Source of the DNA: Pseudomonadota bacterium
Lineage (GTDB): Bacteria; Myxococcota; Myxococcia; Myxococcales; Myxococcaceae
Assembly (NCBI GenBank): GCA_023424585.1
Contig: JAFADT010000151.1
Span: 1 to 7,321 of the forward strand
Direction: 5' to 3'
DNA length: 7,321 nt
The notes below the pieces were generated by a model. That model searched no databases. It worked only from the letters and a program-made list of their open reading frames with translations, and was not told where the DNA came from. Position 1 is the stretch's first letter. The number at the start of each line of letters is the position of its first letter. The translations under genes were made by a program, and so were the position numbers. Below, one piece after another: positions 1 through 6,439 of the stretch.

Positions 1-630
1 GTGGTGCTGACGCCGCGTCCCTACGAGGCGCGCGAGGCGCTGCGCAAGCAGTGGCGGCAGGATGCGCTGGCCGCGTACGAGAAGCAGTCGGGAGGGATTG
101 GCGGCAAGGTGGAGGCGGAGCTGAACGCGGCCACGGAGCAGGAGCTGGAGGCGCGGGTGTTCTTCCCCACCCTCATCCAGGTGAGCGGGCGTACGGTGAT
201 CTTCGAGGTGCCGGATCGCTTCCTGGGCGGGCACGCGAGCGCGGACTGGGGCTACGGCGTGGCGGTGACGGGCGCGACCCTCGACCGGCGCGTGTCGCTG
301 GGCGGGATGTTCGGCGGCGACACGTCCGCGAACTCGCGGCTGATGGCGATGGGCATCATGCCGGGGGAGCCGGTCCACGACCGCTTCGGCGGAGGGCGGA
401 AGGGGGATTCTTCGCAATCGCCGGTGGTGGACCTGCTGGTGGCGCCGGGGACGACGCAGGAAGCGGTGCTGGGGCCCGCGAAGCCGGCGTGGAGCGCGGT
501 GGTGCCTTCGGGGAAGGTCGCGGCTCCGGCGGGAGTGGCTCCTCCTGACGCGGGCACGGTGGAGGACGCCGGTGTGCCCGCGGAGGTGCCGGACGCGGGG
601 CCCGTGGGTCCGTCCTCGCCCGCCCCATGA
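1..630 (+). CDS. C-terminal part of a protein with a glucodextranase-type C-terminal (DOMON-like) module; 5' end outside window
   Basis: The frame is open from the first base, so the GTG at position 1 is probably an internal valine and the gene starts upstream. In the 209 visible residues, residues 52-157 resemble the end of the glucodextranase C-terminal binding module (PF09985-like). There is a beta-rich stretch RVFFPT...VIFEVP, then a W-G-Y-G-V-A-V-T-G strand (83-91), an R-FGGG motif (128-132), and a final VVDLLVAPGTTQEAVL segment (142-157) that closes this module in relatives. The module occurs at the C-terminus of secreted glucan-acting enzymes and probably binds carbohydrate or cell surface. 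Residues ~160-209 are a low-complexity Pro/Ala/Gly tail with three DAG triplets, typical of myxobacterial exported proteins. Any catalytic domain would lie upstream and cannot be seen. The family call rests on remembered motif patterns, and substrate is unknown. Confidence 0.6.
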   Translation: MVLTPRPYEAREALRKQWRQDALAAYEKQSGGIGGKVEAELNAATEQELEARVFFPTLIQVSGRTVIFEVPDRFLGGHASADWGYGVAVTGATLDRRVSLGGMFGGDTSANSRLMAMGIMPGEPVHDRFGGGRKGDSSQSPVVDLLVAPGTTQEAVLGPAKPAWSAVVPSGKVAAPAGVAPPDAGTVEDAGVPAEVPDAGPVGPSSPAP

Positions 631-700
631 CGGTCGGCTCGCGCGCCGTGCGCGGGAGGTCCTGGTCGCGGTGAGTCCGCGCGGCCGAGGATGGGTGCCA

Positions 701-706
701 GGGAGG
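701..706 (+). promoter_or_regulatory. Ribosome binding site of the toxin gene
   Basis: GGGAGG lies 5 bases before the ATG at 712. It decides between two in-frame starts: ATG 691, which would place seven extra polar residues ahead of the signal peptide, and ATG 712, which has this site and gives a compact lipoprotein signal sequence. Confidence 0.6.
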
Positions 707-711
707 CGTCC

Positions 712-2073
712 ATGTCCTCAGGCCGGAGCTGGTCGGTCGCGGTGCTGCTGGTGTTGCTGGGCACGGGGTGTTCAGCGACGCGCGGTGTCCGGCTGAAGAC
801 GGGGCGTGGGGCGCCGGTCGTCCATGTGCCTCGGGCGGAGGTCGCGCCCGTGGAGCTGGAGGCGGGGGAGTTCACCGAGGCGGTGCGGACGCTGGCGGAG
901 GATGCTCCGGTGGCTCCGCGTCCTCGTGACGCGGCGTACCGGTTGTTCGCGGGGACGTTCTCTTCAAAGGCATATGCCCATGTTCGCGGGCGGCTGGGAT
1001 TGGTGTCCGTGGGGGCGCCGGCTCGGGCTTCGTTGCTGGTGGATGAGGGCGGCCGGGAGCTGGCGAGCGCGTATGGGCGGTGGTGCCAGCGCAAGCAGAC
1101 TCCGGGGGATTGTCTTCAGTTGCTGGAGGACCGGCGCACGCTGGATGAGGACGGGCGTCGGTCGCTGGCGTTCGCCATCGCGCTGGAGTCGGTGTGGGAG
1201 GAGACCGAGGCAGCGCTGGTGGGGATGACGGATCCGCGCGCGGTGCTCACCACCGTCGTCGCGACGGGCACCGTGTACCTGGCGCTGTGGTTGCTGCCCG
1301 AGCCCGTGTCGAAGGGCATCGCCGCGACGATGACGGTGGTGCTCATCGCCTACCTGGGCATCGACACGGTGTGGAACCTCATCCAGGGCTGGAGCGAGTT
1401 GTCCGAGCAGGCCCGGGTGGCCCGGACGTTCGATGCGCTCCGTGACGCGGGGGAGGAGTACGGCGAGGTGATGGGGAAGAACGCGGCGCGGGCGTTCGTG
1501 ATGCTGGCGCTGGCGGCGGTGGGGAGCACGGCGGAGACGTTCGCGGCGAAGGTGGCTACGCTGCCGGGGCCCGGGCAGGCCTCGCTGATGGCCGCGGAGC
1601 TGGGGGGCTTCCGGCTGGGCGCGGCGGCGCAGGTGGAGTCCGCGGCGGTGTCGTCCGAGGGCGTCGTCACCCTGGCGCTGCCGCCGAACGCGGTGGCCAT
1701 GTCCGCTCGGGACGACAAGGGGCCTGTCGCGAGTGGCGCGGATGTGGAAGGGCATGAGCACCACATCGCGTCCAACAAGTGGTGGAGCGCCACGAACCGT
1801 GGTGGCCCGTGGTCACCGCAGTTCCAGAAGATCTTCGATAAGGCGGGGATGTCGCTCGACGATCCCGCGAACAAGGTCCGCGTGCCGGGACATCGGGGTC
1901 CTCACCCTGAGGCGTACCACCGTAAGGTATTCACAGCTTTGAGGGATGCGACGGCAACATGCCGAACCATGCAAGACTGCCGCGTTTCGTTGACGAGAGC
2001 GTTGCGGAGACTCGCAATCGAGATTCAAGAGAAGGGTACCGACTTGAATCGTTGGGTCATCGGCTTGGAGTGA
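712..2073 (+). CDS. SitA-like polymorphic toxin: lipoprotein with C-terminal AHH-family HNH nuclease domain
   Basis: This 453-residue protein is predicted to be exported, lipidated and toxic to non-immune neighbours. Residues 1-19 are a short signal peptide leading to Cys20 in LLGTGC; -3 is Gly, so the lipobox is imperfect. Residues ~25-173 are a conserved-looking body with Cys125 and Cys134. Two hydrophobic segments follow (~178-195 and ~203-223), and a third Ala-rich one lies at ~258-276. The C-terminal ~105 residues form an AHH-type nuclease: His350-His351 in EHHIA, then a PQFQKIFDKAGMSLDDPAN-like block, His394 and His398 in GHRGPH, and Tyr402-His403. These fit the HNH/ColE7-like fold. SitA toxins of Myxococcus xanthus are outer-membrane lipoproteins passed between cells by TraA/B-dependent outer-membrane exchange; family membership here is inferred from architecture, and the SitA5-type label is tentative. 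The immunity gene starts 16 bases downstream. The last ~150 bases have lower G+C than the rest. Confidence 0.8.
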   Translation: MSSGRSWSVAVLLVLLGTGCSATRGVRLKTGRGAPVVHVPRAEVAPVELEAGEFTEAVRTLAEDAPVAPRPRDAAYRLFAGTFSSKAYAHVRGRLGLVSVGAPARASLLVDEGGRELASAYGRWCQRKQTPGDCLQLLEDRRTLDEDGRRSLAFAIALESVWEETEAALVGMTDPRAVLTTVVATGTVYLALWLLPEPVSKGIAATMTVVLIAYLGIDTVWNLIQGWSELSEQARVARTFDALRDAGEEYGEVMGKNAARAFVMLALAAVGSTAETFAAKVATLPGPGQASLMAAELGGFRLGAAAQVESAAVSSEGVVTLALPPNAVAMSARDDKGPVASGADVEGHEHHIASNKWWSATNRGGPWSPQFQKIFDKAGMSLDDPANKVRVPGHRGPHPEAYHRKVFTALRDATATCRTMQDCRVSLTRALRRLAIEIQEKGTDLNRWVIGLE

Positions 2074-2076
2074 AAT

Positions 2077-2081
2077 AGGAG
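2077..2081 (+). promoter_or_regulatory. Ribosome binding site of the immunity gene
   Basis: AGGAG begins 3 bases after the toxin stop codon and ends 8 bases before the GTG start at 2090. This supports the GTG start and tight co-transcription of toxin and immunity genes. Confidence 0.6.
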
Positions 2082-2089
2082 CGCCGCCC

Positions 2090-3340
2090 GTGACGACGAA
2101 GTACTTCGACCTTTATGAGCATGTCGCCGAAGGATGCTGGTGCTTGGGTCATCCGCTCGATGCTCAAAGGCGAGAACTCGAAGATCCCTGGCAATTCACC
2201 ATGGGCGAACCTGCCCATTTCAGAGGGCAGATCAAGCTCCCGGTCGAAGTGGTGGGGGAGTCGCGTGACTTCGCACACGCCGCGTTCGGCACGCCGGTCG
2301 TCAATGCGAAGGTGGCTGCTCTCTTCCAGAAACTGGCTGCAAGTGAAGTGGAGTTGATTCCCGTCGAAATCGACTCCCACGCAGGGCCGTATTTCATCCT
2401 CAATGCCCTCCGCACGTTCCAGTGCATCGACACCGAGGCTTCGGCGGAGGTGGCCTGCTGGACCGAGGAGGATGGGCTTCCTGAAAAGGTTGGGAAGCTC
2501 TTCTCCATTTCGGGCATGCGCATCGATCCGTCGAAGGTAAGCGGGGCCAAGGTGTTCCGTCCGTCGGAGTGGAAGGGCTCGCTCATCGTCTCCGAGGACA
2601 TCAAGGCTTCGATGGAGCGAGCGGGCATCACGGGCGCGAAGTTCGAAGCAGTCACAGGGCCGCCGACCTTCGACCCCGTTCGTCGCGCGGAGACGAAGCG
2701 GCGAGGCGAATTGTGGGACCAAGCACGCATTACCCGTCATTCCGTGTGGCGCGGGCTCGGTACCCTCTCGGACGACCTCTACATTCCTCCCGTCGTGGGC
2801 GGCCCATGGCCCGGCGAACGGCAGTGGTGGCAAGCAGTGCGCCGCCCTGAAGGCCGCATGCTCATCGTCACCGACGGCCTGTCCGACCCGTTCAGCGACA
2901 TCCTGGACCGGCCCACCGCTGGCTTCGGACTGGAGCTCGCCATCGAGACCCCGGAGCCGTTGGGGGAAGTCTGGAAGAGCTGGCCGGTGCGCCTGCTCGA
3001 ACGCGTCGCCTACGAGGTCGCCGAGCTCGAGAAGCTCCGCGTCACCCTGTCCAAGGGCACGCTGTCCATGGAGGTGGACGGCGCGGGCATGCCCGAAACC
3101 CTCGTCACCCCCGAGGGCCGCGTGGCCGTGCTCATCGGCGTGGAGACGGACGCACTGCCCGCGCGCTTCACGCTGCCCGGGGGCGAGGTCCGGCTCCTCA
3201 CCGTGAAGGCGCTGATGCCCGCGGAGCTGAAATGGCTGCTCCGTCAGGACAAGGGCGCGGCGGCGGAGCTCATCCGCCGCTTCAACGCCGCGGGAGAGGG
3301 GCACCTCTCCCGCTCGTGGCGTCAGCCTGTCGTCAGCTAG
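2090..3340 (+). CDS. Probable immunity protein: Imm11 (DUF1629) domain fused to a suppressor-of-fused (SUFU)-type domain
   Basis: This 416-residue protein has no signal peptide and no membrane segment, so it is expected in the cytoplasm, where it would neutralise the incoming nuclease. Residues 1-~195 match the Imm11/DUF1629 pattern: an N-terminal YFDLY strand, FILNALRTFQCIDTEAS (102-118), the W-T-E-E-D segment around 124, then AKVFRPSE (153-160), the LIVSEDIK strand (165-172), and the closing ITGAKFEAV (180-188). Residues ~216-416 match SUFU-type bacterial proteins: a GLGTLSDDL lead-in, GGPWPGERQ..W (237-247), VRRPEG-MLIVTDGLSDPF (250-268), GFGLELAIET (278-287), then LPGGEVRLLTVK and a MPAEL helix near the end. 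Imm11 and SUFU are each known immunity-protein families in polymorphic toxin systems. The first half has lower G+C than the second, with the change near the domain boundary. Start is GTG. Pairing with the upstream toxin is inferred from order and spacing. Confidence 0.75.
   Translation: MTTKYFDLYEHVAEGCWCLGHPLDAQRRELEDPWQFTMGEPAHFRGQIKLPVEVVGESRDFAHAAFGTPVVNAKVAALFQKLAASEVELIPVEIDSHAGPYFILNALRTFQCIDTEASAEVACWTEEDGLPEKVGKLFSISGMRIDPSKVSGAKVFRPSEWKGSLIVSEDIKASMERAGITGAKFEAVTGPPTFDPVRRAETKRRGELWDQARITRHSVWRGLGTLSDDLYIPPVVGGPWPGERQWWQAVRRPEGRMLIVTDGLSDPFSDILDRPTAGFGLELAIETPEPLGEVWKSWPVRLLERVAYEVAELEKLRVTLSKGTLSMEVDGAGMPETLVTPEGRVAVLIGVETDALPARFTLPGGEVRLLTVKALMPAELKWLLRQDKGAAAELIRRFNAAGEGHLSRSWRQPVVS
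3290..3313. terminator. Perfect 10-bp inverted repeat at the convergent gene junction (candidate terminator)
   Basis: GCGGGAGAGG (3290-3299) and CCTCTCCCGC (3304-3313) are perfectly complementary, with a 4-base loop GGCA. The hairpin sits inside the last codons of the immunity gene and 24-47 bases beyond the amylase stop on the other strand. It is thus placed to end amylase transcription, or to act on both transcripts. Neither side has a clear T-tract, so intrinsic terminator function is uncertain. The repeat itself is certain; its role is inferred. Confidence 0.4.
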
Positions 3341-5001
3341 CGCAGCCGCCAGATGGCCGTGGAGCGGGCCGGGATGCTCGTCCTCCACGCCCCCGAGCCG
3401 CCCGTGAGCGGCGCCACGCCGGAGTCCACGAACAGCGGCTCCGCCGTCGTGGCCTCCACGTCGAACGGACCCACCGACTCCTGCGCGGTGGAGAAGTTGT
3501 GGACCACCAGCACCAGCTCGTCGTCCAGCGTCCTCACGAACGCCAGCGTGCGCGACACGCCCGTCGTCGCCGTGAACAGCCGCAGGCCTCCGTTGCGCAG
3601 CGCCTCCGAGCCCTGGCGCGCGTGGATGAGGTTCCGGTAGCGCGACAGCAGCGACCCCGGGTTGCTCCGCTGCGCCTCCACGTTCGCCGTCTCCCGGCCG
3701 CTGGAGAAGGCATACCAGGGCGAGCCCGCCGTGAAGCCTCCGCCCGCCGCGCCGCTCCATGGCATGGGCGTGCGCTTGGACTCGTCGTTGTTGGCGTTGC
3801 CGTTCCCCAGGCCCACCTCCTCGCCGTAGTAGAGGAACGGCGCGCCCGGCAGCGTCAGCAGCACCGCCGCGGCCAGCCCCAGCTTCGCCCCGTCGTTGGA
3901 GAACTGCGTCGCCAGCCGCACCATGTCGTGGTTGGTGAGGAACGGCGCGTCCGCCACGCCGGCCGGGTAGTTGTTCTTCATCTCCAGCAGCTTCGAAGCC
4001 ACGCCACCGCTGTTGCCCGCGTTGATGCCTTCAATCACCCGCGCGGACATGGGGAAGTTGAAGTTGAGCGGCAGCTCGTCCCCGCCCGGCAGCGTCGCCG
4101 TGGAGCCGTAGTACTTCCCCACCGACGGCGTCTCACTCCAGGCCTCACCCACCAGCACCGCGTCCGGCTTCACCGAGCGCACGTGCGCGGCGAACTCCTT
4201 CCAGAAGGCGTGCGTCTCCGGCGTGTCCGCCTGCCCCGCCCCGCCGCCCGTCTCGATGAGGTAGCGCGCGGCATCCAGCCGGAAGCCGTCCACGCCGCGC
4301 TCCAGCCACAGCGTGGCCAGGCGCTTCACCTCGTCGCGCACCGCGGGCGTCTGGAGGTTGAGGTCCGGCATGCCGCCCCAGAAGACGCCGTAGTACCAGC
4401 CGGTGTCCTGCGGATGCCACGTGTTGGTCTGCGAGTAGAGGTCCCACGGCTGCGCCCACGCGGGGTTGTTCGTGCGCCACTGATACCAGTCGCGCTTCGC
4501 CGACTGCGGCGAGGACGCCGAGTCCACGAACCACGGATGCTCCGAGCTGGTGTGGTTGATGACGAAGTCCAGGATGACGCGCATGCCCCGGCGGTGCGCC
4601 TCGTCACACAGCCGTTGCAGGTCCTCCAGCGAGCCGTAGGCCGTCTGGATGCGCTCGTAGTCCGTCACGTCGTAGCCGTGATAGCTGGGCGACGCGAACA
4701 CCGGCATCAGCCACAGCGCGTCCACCCCCAGGTCGTCCGTCGTCGCCGGGTCGCCGTCGTTCAGGTAGTCCAGCCGCGAGATGAGCCCCGGCAGGTCTCC
4801 CACGCCGTCGCCGTTGGAGTCCTGGAAGCTGCGGACGAACACCTCGTAGAACACCGCGCCCCGGTACCACGCGTCTCCCGCCGGCGCGGCGAGCGTGATG
4901 TTGCCGGACCCGGACGGGGTCGGGGCCGGGGAGGGCGAGGAGCCGGCGCAGGCCGACAGCAGGGCCGCGCTGTAGAGGGAGAGGCCGCGGAGGGGTCGCA
5001 T
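3337..5001 (-). CDS. Secreted alpha-amylase-family (GH13, GH13_36-like) lipoprotein
   Basis: This 554-residue glycoside hydrolase is predicted to cleave alpha-glucosidic bonds in starch-like glucans at the cell surface. Residues 1-17 are a signal peptide ending in a clean LLSAC lipobox (Cys18), then a Ser/Pro linker to ~32. The catalytic barrel has all conserved GH13 regions in order: an [20 protein letters not shown] start with a calcium-type loop (D61, N63, D65), DFVINH (145-150), MPDLN (211-215), GFRLDAARY with nucleophile Asp243, LVGEAW with acid/base Glu286, and FLTNHD with Asp359. MPDLN is the known signature of subfamily GH13_36, intermediate between oligo-1,6-glucosidases and neopullulanases. 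A C-terminal beta domain covers ~465-554. The start at 5001 is chosen over an in-frame ATG at 5142 because it has a ribosome binding site and gives the signal peptide directly. The gene diverges from the kinase-like gene. Confidence 0.93.
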   Translation of the reverse strand: MRPLRGLSLYSAALLSACAGSSPSPAPTPSGSGNITLAAPAGDAWYRGAVFYEVFVRSFQDSNGDGVGDLPGLISRLDYLNDGDPATTDDLGVDALWLMPVFASPSYHGYDVTDYERIQTAYGSLEDLQRLCDEAHRRGMRVILDFVINHTSSEHPWFVDSASSPQSAKRDWYQWRTNNPAWAQPWDLYSQTNTWHPQDTGWYYGVFWGGMPDLNLQTPAVRDEVKRLATLWLERGVDGFRLDAARYLIETGGGAGQADTPETHAFWKEFAAHVRSVKPDAVLVGEAWSETPSVGKYYGSTATLPGGDELPLNFNFPMSARVIEGINAGNSGGVASKLLEMKNNYPAGVADAPFLTNHDMVRLATQFSNDGAKLGLAAAVLLTLPGAPFLYYGEEVGLGNGNANNDESKRTPMPWSGAAGGGFTAGSPWYAFSSGRETANVEAQRSNPGSLLSRYRNLIHARQGSEALRNGGLRLFTATTGVSRTLAFVRTLDDELVLVVHNFSTAQESVGPFDVEATTAEPLFVDSGVAPLTGGSGAWRTSIPARSTAIWRLR

Positions 5002-5008
5002 GGCCTCT

Positions 5009-5014
5009 TCCTCT
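5009..5014 (-). promoter_or_regulatory. Ribosome binding site of the amylase gene
   Basis: Read on the minus strand, AGAGGA lies 7 bases ahead of the ATG at 5001, with a second purine-rich GAGG closer to it. It supports 5001 as the start over the in-frame ATG at 5142, whose extra 47 residues would bury the lipoprotein signal. Confidence 0.55.
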
Positions 5015-5052
5015 AGCAGCGAACGATCCACGCCGGCCACCGGGCGGTCCGG

Positions 5053-5081
5053 GTGATGCGCGGCCCCCCGGGCAGTAGGCT
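5053..5081 (+). promoter_or_regulatory. Possible weak promoter for the kinase-like gene, implying a leaderless mRNA
   Basis: GTGATG (5053-5058) and TAGGCT (5076-5081) are 17 bases apart and each match 3 of 6 positions of the sigma-70 -35 and -10 consensus. Transcription would begin about 7-11 bases beyond TAGGCT, at or just before the ATG at 5092. No Shine-Dalgarno sequence precedes that ATG, which agrees with leaderless translation. In a GC-rich genome this match is weak evidence. The amylase promoter must lie in the same 90-base divergent gap or just inside the kinase gene; I see no convincing one. Confidence 0.2.
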
Positions 5082-5091
5082 GGTGACCAAC

Positions 5092-6423
5092 ATGTCTCAC
5101 CCCGCGCGCCGCCTCCACTCCCTGCATATCCGGCAGGGGCACCCGGACTTCCTCGACCTGCCGTGGGAGCTGCCGCTGGAGGCGTGGCCGGAGCGTTCAC
5201 CGCGCGTGGTGGAGGTGCCGCGCGGCCTGTCCCGGCACGTGGTGGTGTTCGTCAGCTACGGCGCCACCATCTACGCCTTCAAGGAGACCCCCGCGCGCGT
5301 GGCGCAGCGCGAGTACGACCTCCTGCGCGGCCTGGAGGACCGCCGGCTGCCGTCGGTGGTGCCCGTGGGCCTCGCGGTGCAGACGGAGGAGGGCCTGGAG
5401 GCCGCGCCCGGGGACAGGCCCGGGCTGCTGATCACGCAGTACCTCGCCTCGTCGCTGCCGTACCGCGCGCTGTTCATGCACCAGGGCCTGGAGCGCTACC
5501 GGTCGCGGCTCCTGGACGCGATGGCGGGCCTGCTGGTGCGGCTGCACCTGGGCGGCTTCTTCTGGGGCGACTGCTCGCTGTCCAACGTGCTCTTCCGCCG
5601 CGACGCGGGCGAGCTGCAAGCGTACGCGGTGGACGCGGAGACGTCCGAGCTGCACGAGCAGCTCTCCGACGGCCAGCGGGAGATGGACCTCCAGATCATG
5701 GAGGAGAACATCGCCGGAGGGCTGGCGGACCTGGCCGCGCGCGTGGAGCTGGCGGCGGAGCTGCCCCAGGAGCTGGAGGCCTGGCGGGAGACGGCCGCGA
5801 GCATCCGCCAGAAGTACGAGCGGCTGTGGGCGGAGATCAACCGCGAGCTCATCCTCCAGCCGCACGAGAGCTACCGCATCCACGAGCGGATCCGCACGCT
5901 CAACGACCTGGGCTTCTCCGTGGGCGAGGTGGAGCTGCTGGCGAGCGGGCAGGGCAGCCAGCTGCGCATGCGCACCATCGTCACGGACCGCGAGTACCAC
6001 CGGCACCAGCTGCACTCGCTCACCGGCATCGTCGCGGAGGAGCGCCAGGCCAGCCTGCTGCTCAACGAGATGCGGGAGATGAAGGCCACGCTCACGCGCA
6101 AGCTGGACCGCAGCGTGCCCCTGAGCGTGGCCGCGTTCCGCTGGCTGGACGAGCGCTACCACCCCACGCTGTCGCGCCTTCAGAAGGAGCTGGGCCGCGC
6201 GGCCGACACCGCGGAGCTCTACTGCCAGGTGCTGGAGCACAAGTGGTTCCTGTCCGAGCGCGCGAAGCGCGACGTGGGCCTGGACGCGGCCCTCCAGGAC
6301 TACGTGGCCCTCACCCGCAAGCAGCCCGGCATCGCGCCGCTGTTGGAGGACGCGGCGCGGGCCGCGTCCTCCAGCTCCACGGCGGAAGAGGAGCCGCCTC
6401 CCGGGCCGCGCTCGGCCGGGTAG
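5092..6423 (+). CDS. Kinase-fold protein with DUF4032 C-terminal region
   Basis: This 443-residue protein has no signal peptide or membrane segment. The N-terminal half has an atypical protein-kinase / lipopolysaccharide-kinase (Kdo/InaA-like) pattern: a YAFKE strand with Lys64 as candidate ATP-binding lysine, Glu74 as the likely helix-C partner, a hinge near LLITQYL (112-118), a catalytic-loop-like [11 protein letters not shown] with Asp160 and Asn165, and VDAETSE with Asp181 in the metal-binding position. Residues ~200-410 resemble DUF4032, including the [12 protein letters not shown] block (296-307) and a long mostly helical tail. The last ~25 residues are Ser/Glu/Pro-rich. All key kinase residues appear present, so phosphotransfer is possible, but the substrate is unknown. 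The start at ATG 5092 is chosen by its fit to the MSHPARR opening; GTG 5053, ATG 5056 and GTG 5083 are in-frame alternatives, none with a good ribosome binding site. Confidence 0.8.
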   Translation: MSHPARRLHSLHIRQGHPDFLDLPWELPLEAWPERSPRVVEVPRGLSRHVVVFVSYGATIYAFKETPARVAQREYDLLRGLEDRRLPSVVPVGLAVQTEEGLEAAPGDRPGLLITQYLASSLPYRALFMHQGLERYRSRLLDAMAGLLVRLHLGGFFWGDCSLSNVLFRRDAGELQAYAVDAETSELHEQLSDGQREMDLQIMEENIAGGLADLAARVELAAELPQELEAWRETAASIRQKYERLWAEINRELILQPHESYRIHERIRTLNDLGFSVGEVELLASGQGSQLRMRTIVTDREYHRHQLHSLTGIVAEERQASLLLNEMREMKATLTRKLDRSVPLSVAAFRWLDERYHPTLSRLQKELGRAADTAELYCQVLEHKWFLSERAKRDVGLDAALQDYVALTRKQPGIAPLLEDAARAASSSSTAEEEPPPGPRSAG

Positions 6424-6439
6424 CGTCAGCGGCTGACGC
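6423..6439. terminator. Palindrome spanning the convergent stop codons (candidate bidirectional terminator)
   Basis: GCGTCAGC (6423-6430) and GCTGACGC (6432-6439) form a perfect 8-bp inverted repeat around a single central G. As RNA it would fold with about 6 pairs and a 5-base loop. It starts at the last base of the kinase-like gene's stop codon and includes the stop codon and last codons of the metallophosphoesterase on the other strand. No T-tract is visible, so termination is only a possibility. Confidence 0.3.

Noticed and set aside
636..656. Small inverted repeat (CGCGC/GCGCG) between genes 1 and 2 as a terminator
   Set aside because: The stem is only about 5 pairs plus a wobble extension, with no T-tract; repeats like this arise by chance at this G+C.
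691..711. Earlier ATG start of the toxin at 691
   Set aside because: It adds seven residues including Arg and Glu ahead of the signal peptide, while ATG 712 has GGGAGG at 5 bases.
252..1094. 280-residue open frame on the - strand across genes 1 and 2
   Set aside because: It is antisense to the DOMON-like module and the lipoprotein start, and its product is Pro/Ala/Ser/Thr/Arg-rich without motifs.
2680..2760. Possible frameshift joining two separate genes (Imm11 and SUFU)
   Set aside because: The reading frame is continuous through the linker with sensible residues on both sides and no stop codon, so it reads as a true fusion.
2057..3760. 567-residue open frame on the - strand opposite the immunity gene
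   Set aside because: It is antisense to the Imm11-SUFU gene and runs into the amylase in another frame; its product has no recognisable domain.
3232..5016. Long 594-residue open frame on the + strand opposite the amylase
   Set aside because: It lies antisense to a complete GH13 gene with all catalytic motifs, and its product is Arg/His/Val/Leu-rich low-complexity sequence, as expected from the opposite strand of GC-rich coding DNA.
5002..5142. N-terminal extension of the amylase to an ATG at 5142
   Set aside because: The extra 47 residues overlap the kinase-like gene and would put the lipoprotein signal in the protein interior; the ATG at 5001 has a good ribosome binding site.
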